DNA of 64,000 bases from Tritrichomonas musculus (lineage: Eukaryota; Parabasalia; Tritrichomonadida; Tritrichomonadidae). The stretch spans positions 5,146,001 to 5,210,000 of the forward strand of contig JAPFFF010000003.1 of assembly GCA_039105265.1 (NCBI GenBank). The letters are read 5' to 3'. The notes beneath the pieces were generated by a model. It was given only the letters and a program-made list of their open reading frames with translations. It was not told the origin of the DNA and made no database searches. Shown here piece after piece: positions 37,845-47,919 of the stretch (the stretch's first letter is position 1; every line of letters starts with the position of its first letter). A program made the position numbers and the translations under genes.

Positions 37845-40800
37845 TCAATTAAATATTTTTACAGGTTGTTCTCTTTCTCTTGCTTCTTTTTTCCTTGGTG
37901 GAGGATGATCAACGAAAGTTACTCTTGCATTTTCCTCTTCTTTCACATCTTCCAATTTTGGCTGCCATATGAATATCTGATCACCCTTCCTTATTATATC
38001 AGACACCACAGCGTCGTCACGAATAGGCTCAACTACGAACAATTGGTCGCTGCATTGACGAAGCCTCATTACAACCGCGAAATCAACCTGCTCGACAGGC
38101 ACCTCAGCCCACTTTATAAGGTCGCGTCGAATTGCTCCGAGAGTGTCACCCACGTTGCACATGAACAAGAAAGGATCGCCGACGAAATGCGGCTTATCGG
38201 AGAAGTCCACGTAACCCTGAGATACGGGGCAATAAACGTTGACATCTTCGTCGAACGATCGTTGTTCAATTGGAATATTTTCGAACCTCAAAATTGAATT
38301 ATAATCGGTCACAACTTGATCGTCAACCTTCTCAAAAAGTCGGACAATTCTTTTATTGAAAACTTGAAGAACTCGGATCGAGTCGGATTGAGGAAGAATT
38401 CCTCTGTTCTGCATCTCAAAGGCAACTTTCCTCAACGTTGAATTCTTCATGATCAGAAGCCGAGCCGACACGGAAACAGAGAAGCCGTCCTCGCTGTACT
38501 GGACGTTGTAGTTGGCCATGTTCATGAGCATCGATTCGGGAATCCCGTGGATGATTGAATAGAAGAGGTGGAGACGGTCGCCTTTCTTCGGCGTCGAGCC
38601 GACAAGAGACGATGCAATCGAGTGCGAAAAGCGCATCGAAATGGGAAACTTCGAAGGACCGCCCGTCATTGTGTCCCGCTTGTAAATCCGCATCGAGTCG
38701 TGCTCTGGATCGTAGTCGCACTTGACGGCTATGCTGATGAGGCGCTTCAACGCTGGCCACGAAAGATTCGACGGAAAACGGACAATGGCCTTGCCGGTAA
38801 CCGTTTTGTCATCATAGTCAAACATGACCGACTCAAGAGTCCTTAGTTTGTGGTTCATGTATTGGTCGGTTGTTGTCGGCGCGAGGTCCGGGTGAAGGCT
38901 GAAGTACGAAACTATTGGCAGATTTGACCATAGAGGGTCAAAAAAACCGCTGCTGCTCATGCTCTGTAGAGGGACATTCGAGTCGGCAAGAGGGTCAAAT
39001 TGTGCTGGGTCGGGGTCCTCAATTTCAATGCCCGGAGAAATCTGGAAAATTAGCATCGACCCGGCATCAATGACAAGAGTGTCTTGTGGCTCGCTGATCA
39101 GCTGAGCACTGTGCTGTATCGTCTCTTGGAAGACAATGAGAGGCGTGTCCGTTGGAAGGCCGACAATCGCGTTGACAATGGGGAAGAGTTCTGAGACAGG
39201 AAGTGACTTGCGCACTGCGCGAGAGCCGATGTAGCGAATGGTCGCTTCAAACCGCAGATCGGGACTCTGGCTCTTCACTGAGCTCGCTGAAAGATCGCCA
39301 AACTGTCCAAGCCTGAGATTGCTCGACATGCTCGAACTTGATGTCTGACCAGCATTTGAATTCAATGGCTGATTCTCACTCGTACTTAATTGCTGATTCT
39401 CACTCGTACTTAATTGCTGATTCTCACTCGAATTTAGTGTCTCACTCTTATTTGATTGTTGATTTTCACTTGAAATTAATGATTGGCTATTGCATGTATT
39501 TGATGACTGATTTTCATTTTGATCTAATGGCTGGACTTTGCTTTCATTTTGAGTTGATGACTGGCTTATTTCATATTGACTGGATTGCTGGTTTTCACTT
39601 GAATTTGTTTGCTGGTTTTCGCTTTGATTTGGGTTTCTTCTTGGAAGGAAGAAGAACTTGAAGAACATGACTCTCTTGTCGCTCTCTACATCCACTTTTT
39701 CTCCTTCTTCAGGGAAAATCCTCTGAGCGAACACGTTAGCTCCCTTGTCGAATATGTCGGACAGCTTCTCGTCTTCATTCTCGACCAAGATTGGCGTCTC
39801 GGGGATCAAGTACGTGCTGCACTTCCACAGCCTTATTTGGTCCACTTTTTTCTTCATCCAATCTGCCACTTTTTCATAGAATGACGCCACTTTTTCGTCT
39901 GAATTCAATCTCATTACAAGCATTGTTGCATTATTGTGAAATCCAGTCATCCATCTCATCGAGTTGATCCTGATGCTGGCCTCGCTATTCAGTCTAATGT
40001 CGATGTAATCAGGAGGAACTTCACTTTTATTTTTGAGGTCATTTTGAGCGGCCGATTCACGAATGTGAATCGGCACAGATTCGTCTGTAACTGGCTCGAA
40101 AAGAGACGTCATTTCTTCCTTCCGAACATAGATAAGCATGTACGCCGAGTACGTCTTATTCTGCGAAGAAGGGAGGGTTGATGACGGCCCGCCGAAGTTG
40201 TTGGCAAGAACGTCTGATAAGTTTGCGGTTGTTACGTTTGCATCGTCAAATTTGTACCATTGCTGATCGTCAAAGTTTGGGCGAATGTAGCAGTAATAAT
40301 GGCCAGAAGCTATTGAGCCAGAATGAACAATGATTGCGAATAATAGATATGTATTATTTCTTTTGAATTGCTCGGATGATGGCGATAAATAAGGAGTTAG
40401 GTCTATTTCTGATGGATATTCGAATCTATCGTTTATTTTTATGTTGCGATTAGTCTGATTATCATGTTCAAATCTTCGTAATTGGATATGTAATATCGGA
40501 GGAAAAGAAATAAATTCGGTCTCCATGATGGCATCTTGACTTCCATATTCTTCAGTCTTGTATTGGTCACTACCTGTGAGATCTTGCGATTCAAGCTCTT
40601 TTTTCAAGCTTTCGTCGAGGTTTTTACAGCCTCGAACAATCAAAGGGAGGTTGTCAAAATCTTCATCAATTGAGTGGACAAAGTTAACATTTTTACATTT
40701 AATGGAAGTACGAATTTTTCCTATAAATTGTGAGGATATATGGCCGGATAATTCTGTGTCTTTTATTTTGGCTTCTAGATTTTGAATTAAAGCACGTTCG

Positions 40801-41705
40801 AATTCTACAACGTCATGCTGTCGTGTGGTATATGAACGATCCCATCCAAAGCTGCGAGTGAGATCTGTGGTACTGCATGCTGAATTGGTAAACTGCATAC
40901 GACAAAATAAACTTTGTAGATTTAATGGTATAGACGTTGTGATGTCTTCGTTTCCAGTAGTTGGCATTGAATAAACAATTCGACGAAAAGATGGAATGTG
41001 ATATAGAACTTGAAGTATCGAGTTCATATAGCATGTAGCTCCTTGGTTTCTTAATCCAGAAAATTTCGAAGCTATTGGAATGATTGACTCTGCAGGTGTA
41101 AACACCATTGAACTTGACTTTAAGCGAGAAAATTGTTCAGCATTTGTATTCTGCTGTTCAGTTGTTTGTGGAGTCTGCGACTGTTCTTTGCTTGGAATTT
41201 GTGTTGGAGGTTGAACGGAATTATTATCAATTGAACGAGGTGGCTTTATGGAATTTGGCGCGTATTTAAATATGATTGTTAATTGACCATCTTTTAAAAA
41301 GCCATCTTTCTCTGTTATTTTATGTGAAGGAAGAAGAGTAAAGGTTTCGTAAGCATTAATCCGGGAAAAAGCTTTGGATGAACGTTTTAAAACTGATTTT
41401 TCTGGAAATAAATCATTTGAAATTTCAACAGTGAATCGAAAAGTTTTTGGACCAGGAGGTTTCTCTACAAGTATAACCTTAACAGAGAAAAATTGTGATG
41501 GCTGCTTTGGTCTGCATGCTTGCATATGAAATGCGAGATCATTTATGATGAAATCAGGAGAAATAGGATCTATTGATTGACTTTCCCAGCTATCTATAAT
41601 CCAAATATATTCAAAAGGTTGGTCAGGTGGTGCTATTAAAACATGACCGTCAGAATTTCCTGAAAGATCTCCTATAGATTTTCCAATCGCACGAGATTCA
41701 AGCAT
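37845..41705 (-). CDS. USP7-like ubiquitin-specific protease (MATH-UCH-UBL)
   Basis: This 1286-aa protein has the USP7/UBP15 order. A MATH/TRAF-like domain lies at about residues 25-150 (YIWIIDSWESQS, FRFTVEISNDLF). The UCH domain lies at about 215-535, with the catalytic Cys in LRNQGATCYMNSILQ near residue 222, the USP7-like QHDVVEFERALIQNLE, and the catalytic His in SGHYYCYIRP near residue 469. UBL-type C-terminal domains follow. USP7 removes ubiquitin from regulators of transcription and signalling. Between the UCH and C-terminal parts is a Gln/Asn/Ser-rich repeat region of about 95 residues (SENQQLST repeats) that looks recently expanded. The C-terminal half is markedly richer in G and C than its surroundings, yet the frame is intact. 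Confidence 0.92.
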   Translation of the reverse strand: MLESRAIGKSIGDLSGNSDGHVLIAPPDQPFEYIWIIDSWESQSIDPISPDFIINDLAFHMQACRPKQPSQFFSVKVILVEKPPGPKTFRFTVEISNDLFPEKSVLKRSSKAFSRINAYETFTLLPSHKITEKDGFLKDGQLTIIFKYAPNSIKPPRSIDNNSVQPPTQIPSKEQSQTPQTTEQQNTNAEQFSRLKSSSMVFTPAESIIPIASKFSGLRNQGATCYMNSILQVLYHIPSFRRIVYSMPTTGNEDITTSIPLNLQSLFCRMQFTNSACSTTDLTRSFGWDRSYTTRQHDVVEFERALIQNLEAKIKDTELSGHISSQFIGKIRTSIKCKNVNFVHSIDEDFDNLPLIVRGCKNLDESLKKELESQDLTGSDQYKTEEYGSQDAIMETEFISFPPILHIQLRRFEHDNQTNRNIKINDRFEYPSEIDLTPYLSPSSEQFKRNNTYLLFAIIVHSGSIASGHYYCYIRPNFDDQQWYKFDDANVTTANLSDVLANNFGGPSSTLPSSQNKTYSAYMLIYVRKEEMTSLFEPVTDESVPIHIRESAAQNDLKNKSEVPPDYIDIRLNSEASIRINSMRWMTGFHNNATMLVMRLNSDEKVASFYEKVADWMKKKVDQIRLWKCSTYLIPETPILVENEDEKLSDIFDKGANVFAQRIFPEEGEKVDVESDKRVMFFKFFFLPRRNPNQSENQQTNSSENQQSSQYEISQSSTQNESKVQPLDQNENQSSNTCNSQSLISSENQQSNKSETLNSSENQQLSTSENQQLSTSENQPLNSNAGQTSSSSMSSNLRLGQFGDLSASSVKSQSPDLRFEATIRYIGSRAVRKSLPVSELFPIVNAIVGLPTDTPLIVFQETIQHSAQLISEPQDTLVIDAGSMLIFQISPGIEIEDPDPAQFDPLADSNVPLQSMSSSGFFDPLWSNLPIVSYFSLHPDLAPTTTDQYMNHKLRTLESVMFDYDDKTVTGKAIVRFPSNLSWPALKRLISIAVKCDYDPEHDSMRIYKRDTMTGGPSKFPISMRFSHSIASSLVGSTPKKGDRLHLFYSIIHGIPESMLMNMANYNVQYSEDGFSVSVSARLLIMKNSTLRKVAFEMQNRGILPQSDSIRVLQVFNKRIVRLFEKVDDQVVTDYNSILRFENIPIEQRSFDEDVNVYCPVSQGYVDFSDKPHFVGDPFLFMCNVGDTLGAIRRDLIKWAEVPVEQVDFAVVMRLRQCSDQLFVVEPIRDDAVVSDIIRKGDQIFIWQPKLEDVKEEENARVTFVDHPPPRKKEAREREQPVKIFN
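39345..39625 (-). repeat. Coding repeat, 8-residue SENQQLST units in the USP7-like gene
   Basis: Near 39369-39440 a 24-base unit is repeated almost exactly. It encodes QLSTSENQ. Around it are more degenerate copies (SSENQQTN, SESENQQS-like) over about 280 bases. The length is a multiple of three throughout. It forms a low-complexity linker between the protease and UBL domains. Confidence 0.75.
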
Positions 41706-42161
41706 AATTCTATGTCACTTAATATAAATAATTATTGTTCACCATAAATCAATTTTTTTCTGATATCAAAACTCTATGAATAACAGAAACAATTAATGAA
41801 ATAATTAAAATTTATATATGTATAAGAGTAATATAAATGAAAAATAATTTTTTTATTCAATTAACAACATATTAAAAAAGATATTTCTGAGTCATAAACT
41901 GATTCAGTTTATGAGAATATTGAATATTTTTGAATACAAAGGATTATAATTGATATAAAATTTCAATTTCTATTTGATCAATACAAACTTTTTCAAAGAG
42001 CCTTTTGATTATATAAGAAAATTTTGATATTAAAAAGTTTGCCCTTTTATTTGGATGGTGTAAAATGTAAAAATATTCTAACTCCAAATGAAATAGTGTA
42101 TTTTATAAAAATATAAAATGAATCATAGTTTTGATAATGAAAGAATTTTTCTCTATTCAGA
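41706..42161. other. Intergenic region between two minus-strand genes
   Basis: It contains one strong palindrome at 41892-41914 (listed separately). I see no ORF or RNA gene. The last 100 bases are the 3' side of the SLC13 gene. Confidence 0.45.
41892..41914. repeat. 23-bp palindrome
   Basis: TCATAAACTGA, one T, then TCAGTTTATGA form a perfect dyad 187 bases upstream of the USP7-like start and 250 bases past the end of the SLC13 gene. It could bind a dimeric regulator or form a transcript hairpin. No known element is recognised. Confidence 0.5.
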
Positions 42162-43991
42162 TTAAAGATTCTCTTTTCTTGCCCAATCAGGGAAGCTGCC
42201 AGCATCGAAAATCTTTGGAAGAAGTGCCATACACATTCCAATAATAACAAATAATGATACAACTGTGAAGAAAGTGCCATGAATTAAGAAATCGGACATC
42301 TTAAGTCTGCCATAGCTATATGCAATTAAGTTTGGTGGTGTTGAAACTGGCAACAAGAAGCAACATGAAGTCATGAAGCAAACCGGGAACATGAGCATCC
42401 ATGGATGATATTTCTCTGAGTTTGATGAGAAAACGGCCATGATTGGAATAAGGATATTTGCACATGCTGTATTTGAAGCAACAGTACCAAGAACAGCAGC
42501 AATGATCAAAATGATAATAAGAAGAGGGAAAAGAGGAAGTTTTGAGAGTCCTTTCATGACATCACCAAGCCAAAGATCCATTCCTGAATCTTTAAGACCT
42601 TGGTTAATGCAAAAACCACCAGAGAAAAGGAAAATAATTGTCCAAGGGATTTTGTTTTGTGTGTAGTTCCATTCAAGAAGTGGTACCCATTCGATATCCT
42701 TCTTCTTTTTCTTCTTTTTGCCATCTTTTTCAACTCCTGATGATTCTGGATTTTCAACAGCTGTGGTACTTTTTTCTAAGCTTGTGTCTTGATTCTTTTC
42801 AACAGCTGATATTTGTCCGGTAAGTTCATTTGATTCAGAAACTTCTTCAACTAATTCAGAGTCTTCATCGTTGTTATCTTCTTCACCTGAGTTAGATGCA
42901 AGACTTATGGCTTCGCGGTGGCGCCAAGGTGTTTTAGGGCGAATTTCAAGGTCAATTTCACCAGAAACCATTTCTTTTTCTTCTTTAACTGATGGTTGGG
43001 GAACGTTTACAATGAAAAGAAGCATTGATAATAAAATTGCAACAGTACCATCAGAAATGTAGGTAGATCCATCAGAATAAAGACGGTTTGACCAACCAAC
43101 AAGAGCTTGAATATTAGATCTGAAGAGCCATAGGCAAGCCAATAATGCAAATAAGCAAACAATAACCCACTCAGCTGGCTTCATTTTACCTAACTTTTCA
43201 TAATTTTGACGGAATATGGTAATATCAACATCCTTTGGTAGGTGAATTTTTCGAATGAATATAAGAAGGAAGTAAAAGTACATGATAATAAGTAATGAAA
43301 AAGAAATTGGTAGAGAAATAAAGAGGAATTGAGTAAAACCAATTTCATCAGCTTTTGGAAATCTTTCTTTTGCAATTTGAGATAAAATAAGGTTTGGGGG
43401 TGTTCCAATAAGAGTAATGAAACCACCAACTGAACAACTGTAGGCAATTGCCAAAAATAAGCATTTGGCAAATGGTTCAATTAATACAGGGTCTCCTGTT
43501 ATTTCTTCAAGTTTATTGACAATAGCAAGGGCGTTTGGAAGCATTGTTAATGCTGTAGCTGTATTTGATATCCACATACCTAAGAAGGCAGTAACAAGCA
43601 TTAATCCTAAAAGAAGAAGCCAGGGGCGGAGTCCAAAGATAAGAACTGTTTTAAGGGAAATACGTGAGTGTAAATTCCATCTGACCATAGCAATCGAATA
43701 AAGAAAGCCACCAAGGAAAACCATGGTAGTATCTGACCACATTGTATTAGCAATAACTTTAGCTGTTGAAACGTGAAAAAATGGTAACAAGAAAACTGGG
43801 AAAAATGAAGTAATAACAATAGGAATTGGTTCGAACACCCAATATAATGCGGTCCATAATAACACACCCATACAAGGGGAGGCCTGTGGGTGATCAGAAT
43901 CGAGAACAATTAATTTAAATAGAAAAGGAATAGCAATGGCAATTGGAATTAAAAACTCGAGCCACCAAACAACCTTTTTGCAATTCACCAT
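42162..43991 (-). CDS. SLC13/DASS-type sodium-dicarboxylate or sulfate/phosphate carrier
   Basis: This 609-aa protein has about eleven to twelve hydrophobic helices. The two family signatures are visible: WISNTATALTMLPNAL in the first half and VASNTACANILIPIMAV in the second, each an S-N-T Na+/substrate site. TPPNLILSQIA and STPPNLIAYSYGRL also fit. In the middle is a long hydrophilic, acidic and lysine-rich loop (about residues 335-440) with a run of seven lysines. DASS carriers import Krebs-type acids, sulfate or phosphate with sodium. The plus-strand neighbour is another transporter, head to head, with 813 bases between. The substrate is unknown. Confidence 0.9.
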   Translation of the reverse strand: MVNCKKVVWWLEFLIPIAIAIPFLFKLIVLDSDHPQASPCMGVLLWTALYWVFEPIPIVITSFFPVFLLPFFHVSTAKVIANTMWSDTTMVFLGGFLYSIAMVRWNLHSRISLKTVLIFGLRPWLLLLGLMLVTAFLGMWISNTATALTMLPNALAIVNKLEEITGDPVLIEPFAKCLFLAIAYSCSVGGFITLIGTPPNLILSQIAKERFPKADEIGFTQFLFISLPISFSLLIIMYFYFLLIFIRKIHLPKDVDITIFRQNYEKLGKMKPAEWVIVCLFALLACLWLFRSNIQALVGWSNRLYSDGSTYISDGTVAILLSMLLFIVNVPQPSVKEEKEMVSGEIDLEIRPKTPWRHREAISLASNSGEEDNNDEDSELVEEVSESNELTGQISAVEKNQDTSLEKSTTAVENPESSGVEKDGKKKKKKKDIEWVPLLEWNYTQNKIPWTIIFLFSGGFCINQGLKDSGMDLWLGDVMKGLSKLPLFPLLIIILIIAAVLGTVASNTACANILIPIMAVFSSNSEKYHPWMLMFPVCFMTSCCFLLPVSTPPNLIAYSYGRLKMSDFLIHGTFFTVVSLFVIIGMCMALLPKIFDAGSFPDWARKENL

Positions 43992-44804
43992 TTGAAAATT
44001 CCACTAAAATTTAAATAAACCTTAAAAAAGTTTCAATAAAATATTTATATTTTGAGAGCTATTAGAATTTTTGTTTTTAATCAGTCATTTTTTGAATGTG
44101 AATATAAAATTCAATTTTTCGGATAGAATTTATTGAAAAACTGAAAACTAAATTGTCATAAACACGATAGTACAATAGAAATAAAAATTTTTAAATGCTA
44201 ATTTGTTTTCTTTTAAATCTTCATAAATTCAGAGTTACTGAAACTAAATTTTTTTGGGGCCCTTCTGAAAAAGTGGAAATCAAAATGCTTTTATTCCATA
44301 AAATATTGTGATTTTTTAGATTTTATTTATAAAAATAAATAATAAATTAATTACAGAAATTAATATAATAATATTTAGTAATCTTGATGGAAAAATTCTT
44401 GATATCAGAATTTTCAATTAAACTTTTTGATAAATATATGATCGTATTTTAATAACAAATATTTCATAAAAAAAGAATGTATTTTTTGATTTTAATCCTA
44501 AAATAAACAATTTTTTTAGCAATACGATAAAAATGTAATACCATTATGGTTGTGATTGTTATTCAATATTTTTACAATATAAAAAATTAAAAGATTGAAC
44601 CGAATTCACTTTTTCAAATAAAAATTTATTTTTATTGGTTGAAAAAGATTAAGTTACCGAAAATTAAATTGTAAATAAGATCAGTATTATTATAAAGTTC
44701 TAAAGTTAAAAATAATATATAACTGAGAAATAAGAATAAAAATATTTTATTGAAAATATTGTCGGGATCAATCAATTGCGTTTTCAAAGTTTAATTTTTT
44801 AACA
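43992..44804. other. Divergent promoter region between two transporter genes
   Basis: The 813 bases separate the SLC13-type gene (minus) from the amino-acid permease (plus). The DNA is about three-quarters A and T. I found no repeat, ORF or RNA gene; the short patch GGGGCCC near 44256 is the only GC-rich point. Confidence 0.4.
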
Positions 44805-46157
44805 ATGCTTGAACATGAAAATTTACCTACTCATGAAAAAATCAGTGACCAACCCTTAACGGGCCCGCAGACGCCTAGTACAAACGCATCTACTTTTACT
44901 GATAGCAAATATTCAGAATATGTTTCTGAGTTTACCGATTTAACCGAAATGTCTAATCGAGTCGGCTTCTTTCCGACAGTTATGAATTTATTAAACTCGC
45001 TTGTTGGCTCTGAAATTCTAAGTATTTCAAATTCAATGTCATTTACTGGATTATGTTGTTCAGTTGCACTTATGACTTTTACCGCTTGTCTTTCTTATAT
45101 TGCTACTTTTATGACAGTGCGTCTTCAATTCAGAACTCACGCTGAAAGTTTAAATGATTTAGCTCATAAATTACTAGGTAAATGGGGTTCAGGAGTACTA
45201 AGTTTACTTACTTTACTTTTTACATACTCATGTAGTGTAGCATATCTAATTATTGGAGGTGATAATATCAACTCTTGGCTTAAACTTCTTAAACTCGAAT
45301 CATGGACAAAAGGATGGCGTAGATGTATAGTTATGCTTGTATATGCTATATGTTTGCCCGTGGTCATGACTTTGCCCAAAAAATTAACTTTTATATCATA
45401 TCTTTCTACATTTTCAATTGTTTGCTTACTTTTCTTTGTTGTAGTTCTTGCTTATAAAGGATCTGTTATTCTTTTGGACAAAGGAATCGATCCAACTGTT
45501 ATCCCTTTTCAGATGAATTTGAAGTTTTTCAATGCACTTGCAATTTACTCTCTCATGTTTGCCTTGCCTGCAATTATATTGCCAATTATTAAAAATGCAA
45601 ATCCAAGGATTTCCGTACGTTATCGAATTATAGGAACTGCGTTTTTCCTTTGTTATTTATTTGTTTTAATACCTGGTGTAACTGGATATGTTACATTTGG
45701 AAAATACACTAAAGACATCATTCTTAACAATTTCTCAGACAGTGATATTTTAATTCAGATTGTCAGAAGCAGTCTTTTCGTGGTTGTAACGGCTTCATAT
45801 CCAGTTATTGGTTTGACAATTTGTGCTGACTTATCAGCTACAATATTCAAGGTGTTTGATCCTACAGCTCTACCAAATAAAAAAAGAGCAGTTATTTTAC
45901 TCATTGCAAATATTCCACCTGTTTTAATTGCAATGATATGTCCAAGTATATCACCAGTTTTAGCTATTGGTGGTGCTCTTGGTGGTTGTATGACAAATTT
46001 CTTCTTCCCAGGTATTATGTGGCTCAAAAATTCGTCTCATAAATGGACCTATCCTGCAAACCTGTTTTGCATATTTTTATCTGCTTTTGGTCTTATTTCA
46101 GCTTGTATTGCTACTTATCAAGCGTTTTCAACTGCTTTTGAAGCAAAGCCCGAGTGA
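44805..46157 (+). CDS. Amino acid transporter, AAAP/SLC38 type
   Basis: This 450-aa protein has a hydrophilic, acidic N-terminus of about 50 residues and then about eleven membrane helices. The first helix reads TVMNLLNSLVGSEILSISNS, the unwound helix with small residues that binds substrate in this family. GFFPTVMNLLNSLVG and the later VIGLTICADLSATIF also fit the AAAP/SLC38 pattern. Such carriers move neutral or cationic amino acids across plasma or lysosomal membranes. Trichomonads depend on amino-acid uptake, and AAAP genes are numerous in Trichomonas. The substrate cannot be assigned. Confidence 0.9.
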   Translation: MLEHENLPTHEKISDQPLTGPQTPSTNASTFTDSKYSEYVSEFTDLTEMSNRVGFFPTVMNLLNSLVGSEILSISNSMSFTGLCCSVALMTFTACLSYIATFMTVRLQFRTHAESLNDLAHKLLGKWGSGVLSLLTLLFTYSCSVAYLIIGGDNINSWLKLLKLESWTKGWRRCIVMLVYAICLPVVMTLPKKLTFISYLSTFSIVCLLFFVVVLAYKGSVILLDKGIDPTVIPFQMNLKFFNALAIYSLMFALPAIILPIIKNANPRISVRYRIIGTAFFLCYLFVLIPGVTGYVTFGKYTKDIILNNFSDSDILIQIVRSSLFVVVTASYPVIGLTICADLSATIFKVFDPTALPNKKRAVILLIANIPPVLIAMICPSISPVLAIGGALGGCMTNFFFPGIMWLKNSSHKWTYPANLFCIFLSAFGLISACIATYQAFSTAFEAKPE

Positions 46158-46461
46158 AGGAGCATATATGTAGTCATCTTACCTTAGATTTACCATTATA
46201 ATATATTATACACAATAGTGGAATGCTATCTTATCATTCCTGAAATCATGAATTTTTAATTAGTAAAATATTTTATAAAAAGTGCAATTTTCGATTTGGA
46301 ATGTATTAAAAAGGCAAAAATTGATATTAAAACTCATTGATTACTTAATTAACTTTCAAGAAGAAAATGAAATATAATGTAATAAAAAAATCGTTTTTTC
46401 TTTTTATTAAATATCAAGTTGATCTTAAAATATTACTACTTTTTATATATCATTGTTGTTT
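46158..46461. other. Convergent intergenic region
   Basis: This 3'-to-3' spacer between the permease and enolase genes is AT-rich. No special structure is recognised. Confidence 0.4.
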
Positions 46462-47919
46462 TTATTCAGCAAGCATATCATGTTCTTTGAGATATTCATA
46501 AATCTGAAGAAGTCGGGTATATTTCTGGATTCTTTCACCGCGTGCTGTAGATCCTGTCTTTATTGATTGTGCTCCAATTGCCACAGCTAAGTCTGCAATA
46601 ACAGTGTTGCATGTTTCTCCTGATCTATGAGAAACCATTACTCTCTGTCCAGCATCTAAAACAAGTCTTGCTGCTTCCATTGCTTCGCTGATTGTACCTA
46701 TTTGATTAACTTTGAGAAGAAGAGCATTGCACCACTTTTCTTCAAGTCCTTTACGAATTGTATTTGGATTTGTTGTGTATAAATCATCGCCAACAAGTTG
46801 TATCTTATTGCCAAGTTCTTGGTTGAGTTTTACCCAATTTTCGTAATCTTTTTCGTCAAGACCATCTTCGATTGAAACAATTGAAGAATGATTCTGAATT
46901 AATTCTTTGTAGTATTCTATCATTTCTTCTCCTGTCTTTTCAACTCCAACTTCAACCTCATATTTTTGTGTTTCTTTATTATAGAATTCTGATGCTGCAG
47001 CATCAAGGCCAATTCTAATATCTGTTCCGGGTTCATATCCTGCTTGTTGTATTGCTTTTTCGATAACAGAAATTGCTTCATTTGGAGTATTCAATAAAGG
47101 AGCATATCCTCCTTCATCACCAAGATTTTTAGCAGAAACGCCATAATCCTGAACAAGGATGGCACCAAGCTTATGATAAACTTCAGCAACCATACGAAGT
47201 TGTTCAGGGAATGGTATTCCTTCCTTTGGAGAAACCATGAATTCTTGTAATTTTAAGTTTCCGCCTGCATGTTTACCACCATTCAAAATATTGAAGAATG
47301 GAGTTGGTAATTTAAATTTAGCTGGGACTGCATCTGGGCCATAATATTGACGAGCAAGATATTCGAAAAGTTGTAAGTTTAAGAGTGAAGCTGCAGATTC
47401 AGCTAAAGCAAAAGATGTTGCTGTACAGGCATTTCCACCAAGTTTTTCTTTGAGTTCAGTAGAATCAGTTGCTTGAATTATTTGGTCAAGTGCTCGTAAG
47501 TCATTGAATTTTTGGTCTTTAAGTGCTGGAGATAATATATCTGTAACATTCTTTGATGCTTGTAAAGTTCCTTTGCCTCCGTAACGGCTTGATTCAGTGT
47601 CTCGTAATTCACGAGCTTCATTTGAACCAGTTGAAGCGCCACTTGGTGCAGAAGATCGTCCTGCAAATACAATTTTTCCATATCGCTTTGCATAAACATC
47701 GACTTCAACAGTTGGATTTCCTCTTGAATCGAGTACTTCGCGGCCAACAAGGTGGTCAATTGTAGGTGGGAGCGAACGATCACGAAGAAGACGTGCGAAA
47801 ACGCCATAAGCATCATCTGGTCGGGTTTCGAGAAGCTGATTAAGAGTCTCTTGTAGAGCTTCTATTACATGATTTTTTTGCATGTATTCGCTTGCTGCTG
47901 CGGCTTTGCTTTCTGCCAT
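46462..47919 (-). CDS. Enolase with an N-terminal Dpy-30/RIIa-like extension
   Basis: This 485-aa protein converts 2-phosphoglycerate to phosphoenolpyruvate. From residue about 55 it is a complete enolase: REVLDSRGNPTVEV, SAPSGASTGSNEA, GDEGGYAPL, the metal ligands in IGLDAAASEFY, SIEDGLDE and VGDDLYTTN, the lysine in LLLKVNQIGT, and SHRSGET followed by IKTGSTARGER. All catalytic residues appear intact. Residues 10-45 (YMQKNHVIEALQETLNQLLE, then TRPDDAYGVFARLLRD) match the Dpy-30/RIIa dimerisation-docking motif, in which 'V...L...L..L...RP.DP..FL' is the signature. Animal ENO4, a sperm-flagellum enolase, carries a similar domain. The docking role is inferred. Confidence 0.95.
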   Translation of the reverse strand: MAESKAAAASEYMQKNHVIEALQETLNQLLETRPDDAYGVFARLLRDRSLPPTIDHLVGREVLDSRGNPTVEVDVYAKRYGKIVFAGRSSAPSGASTGSNEARELRDTESSRYGGKGTLQASKNVTDILSPALKDQKFNDLRALDQIIQATDSTELKEKLGGNACTATSFALAESAASLLNLQLFEYLARQYYGPDAVPAKFKLPTPFFNILNGGKHAGGNLKLQEFMVSPKEGIPFPEQLRMVAEVYHKLGAILVQDYGVSAKNLGDEGGYAPLLNTPNEAISVIEKAIQQAGYEPGTDIRIGLDAAASEFYNKETQKYEVEVGVEKTGEEMIEYYKELIQNHSSIVSIEDGLDEKDYENWVKLNQELGNKIQLVGDDLYTTNPNTIRKGLEEKWCNALLLKVNQIGTISEAMEAARLVLDAGQRVMVSHRSGETCNTVIADLAVAIGAQSIKTGSTARGERIQKYTRLLQIYEYLKEHDMLAE

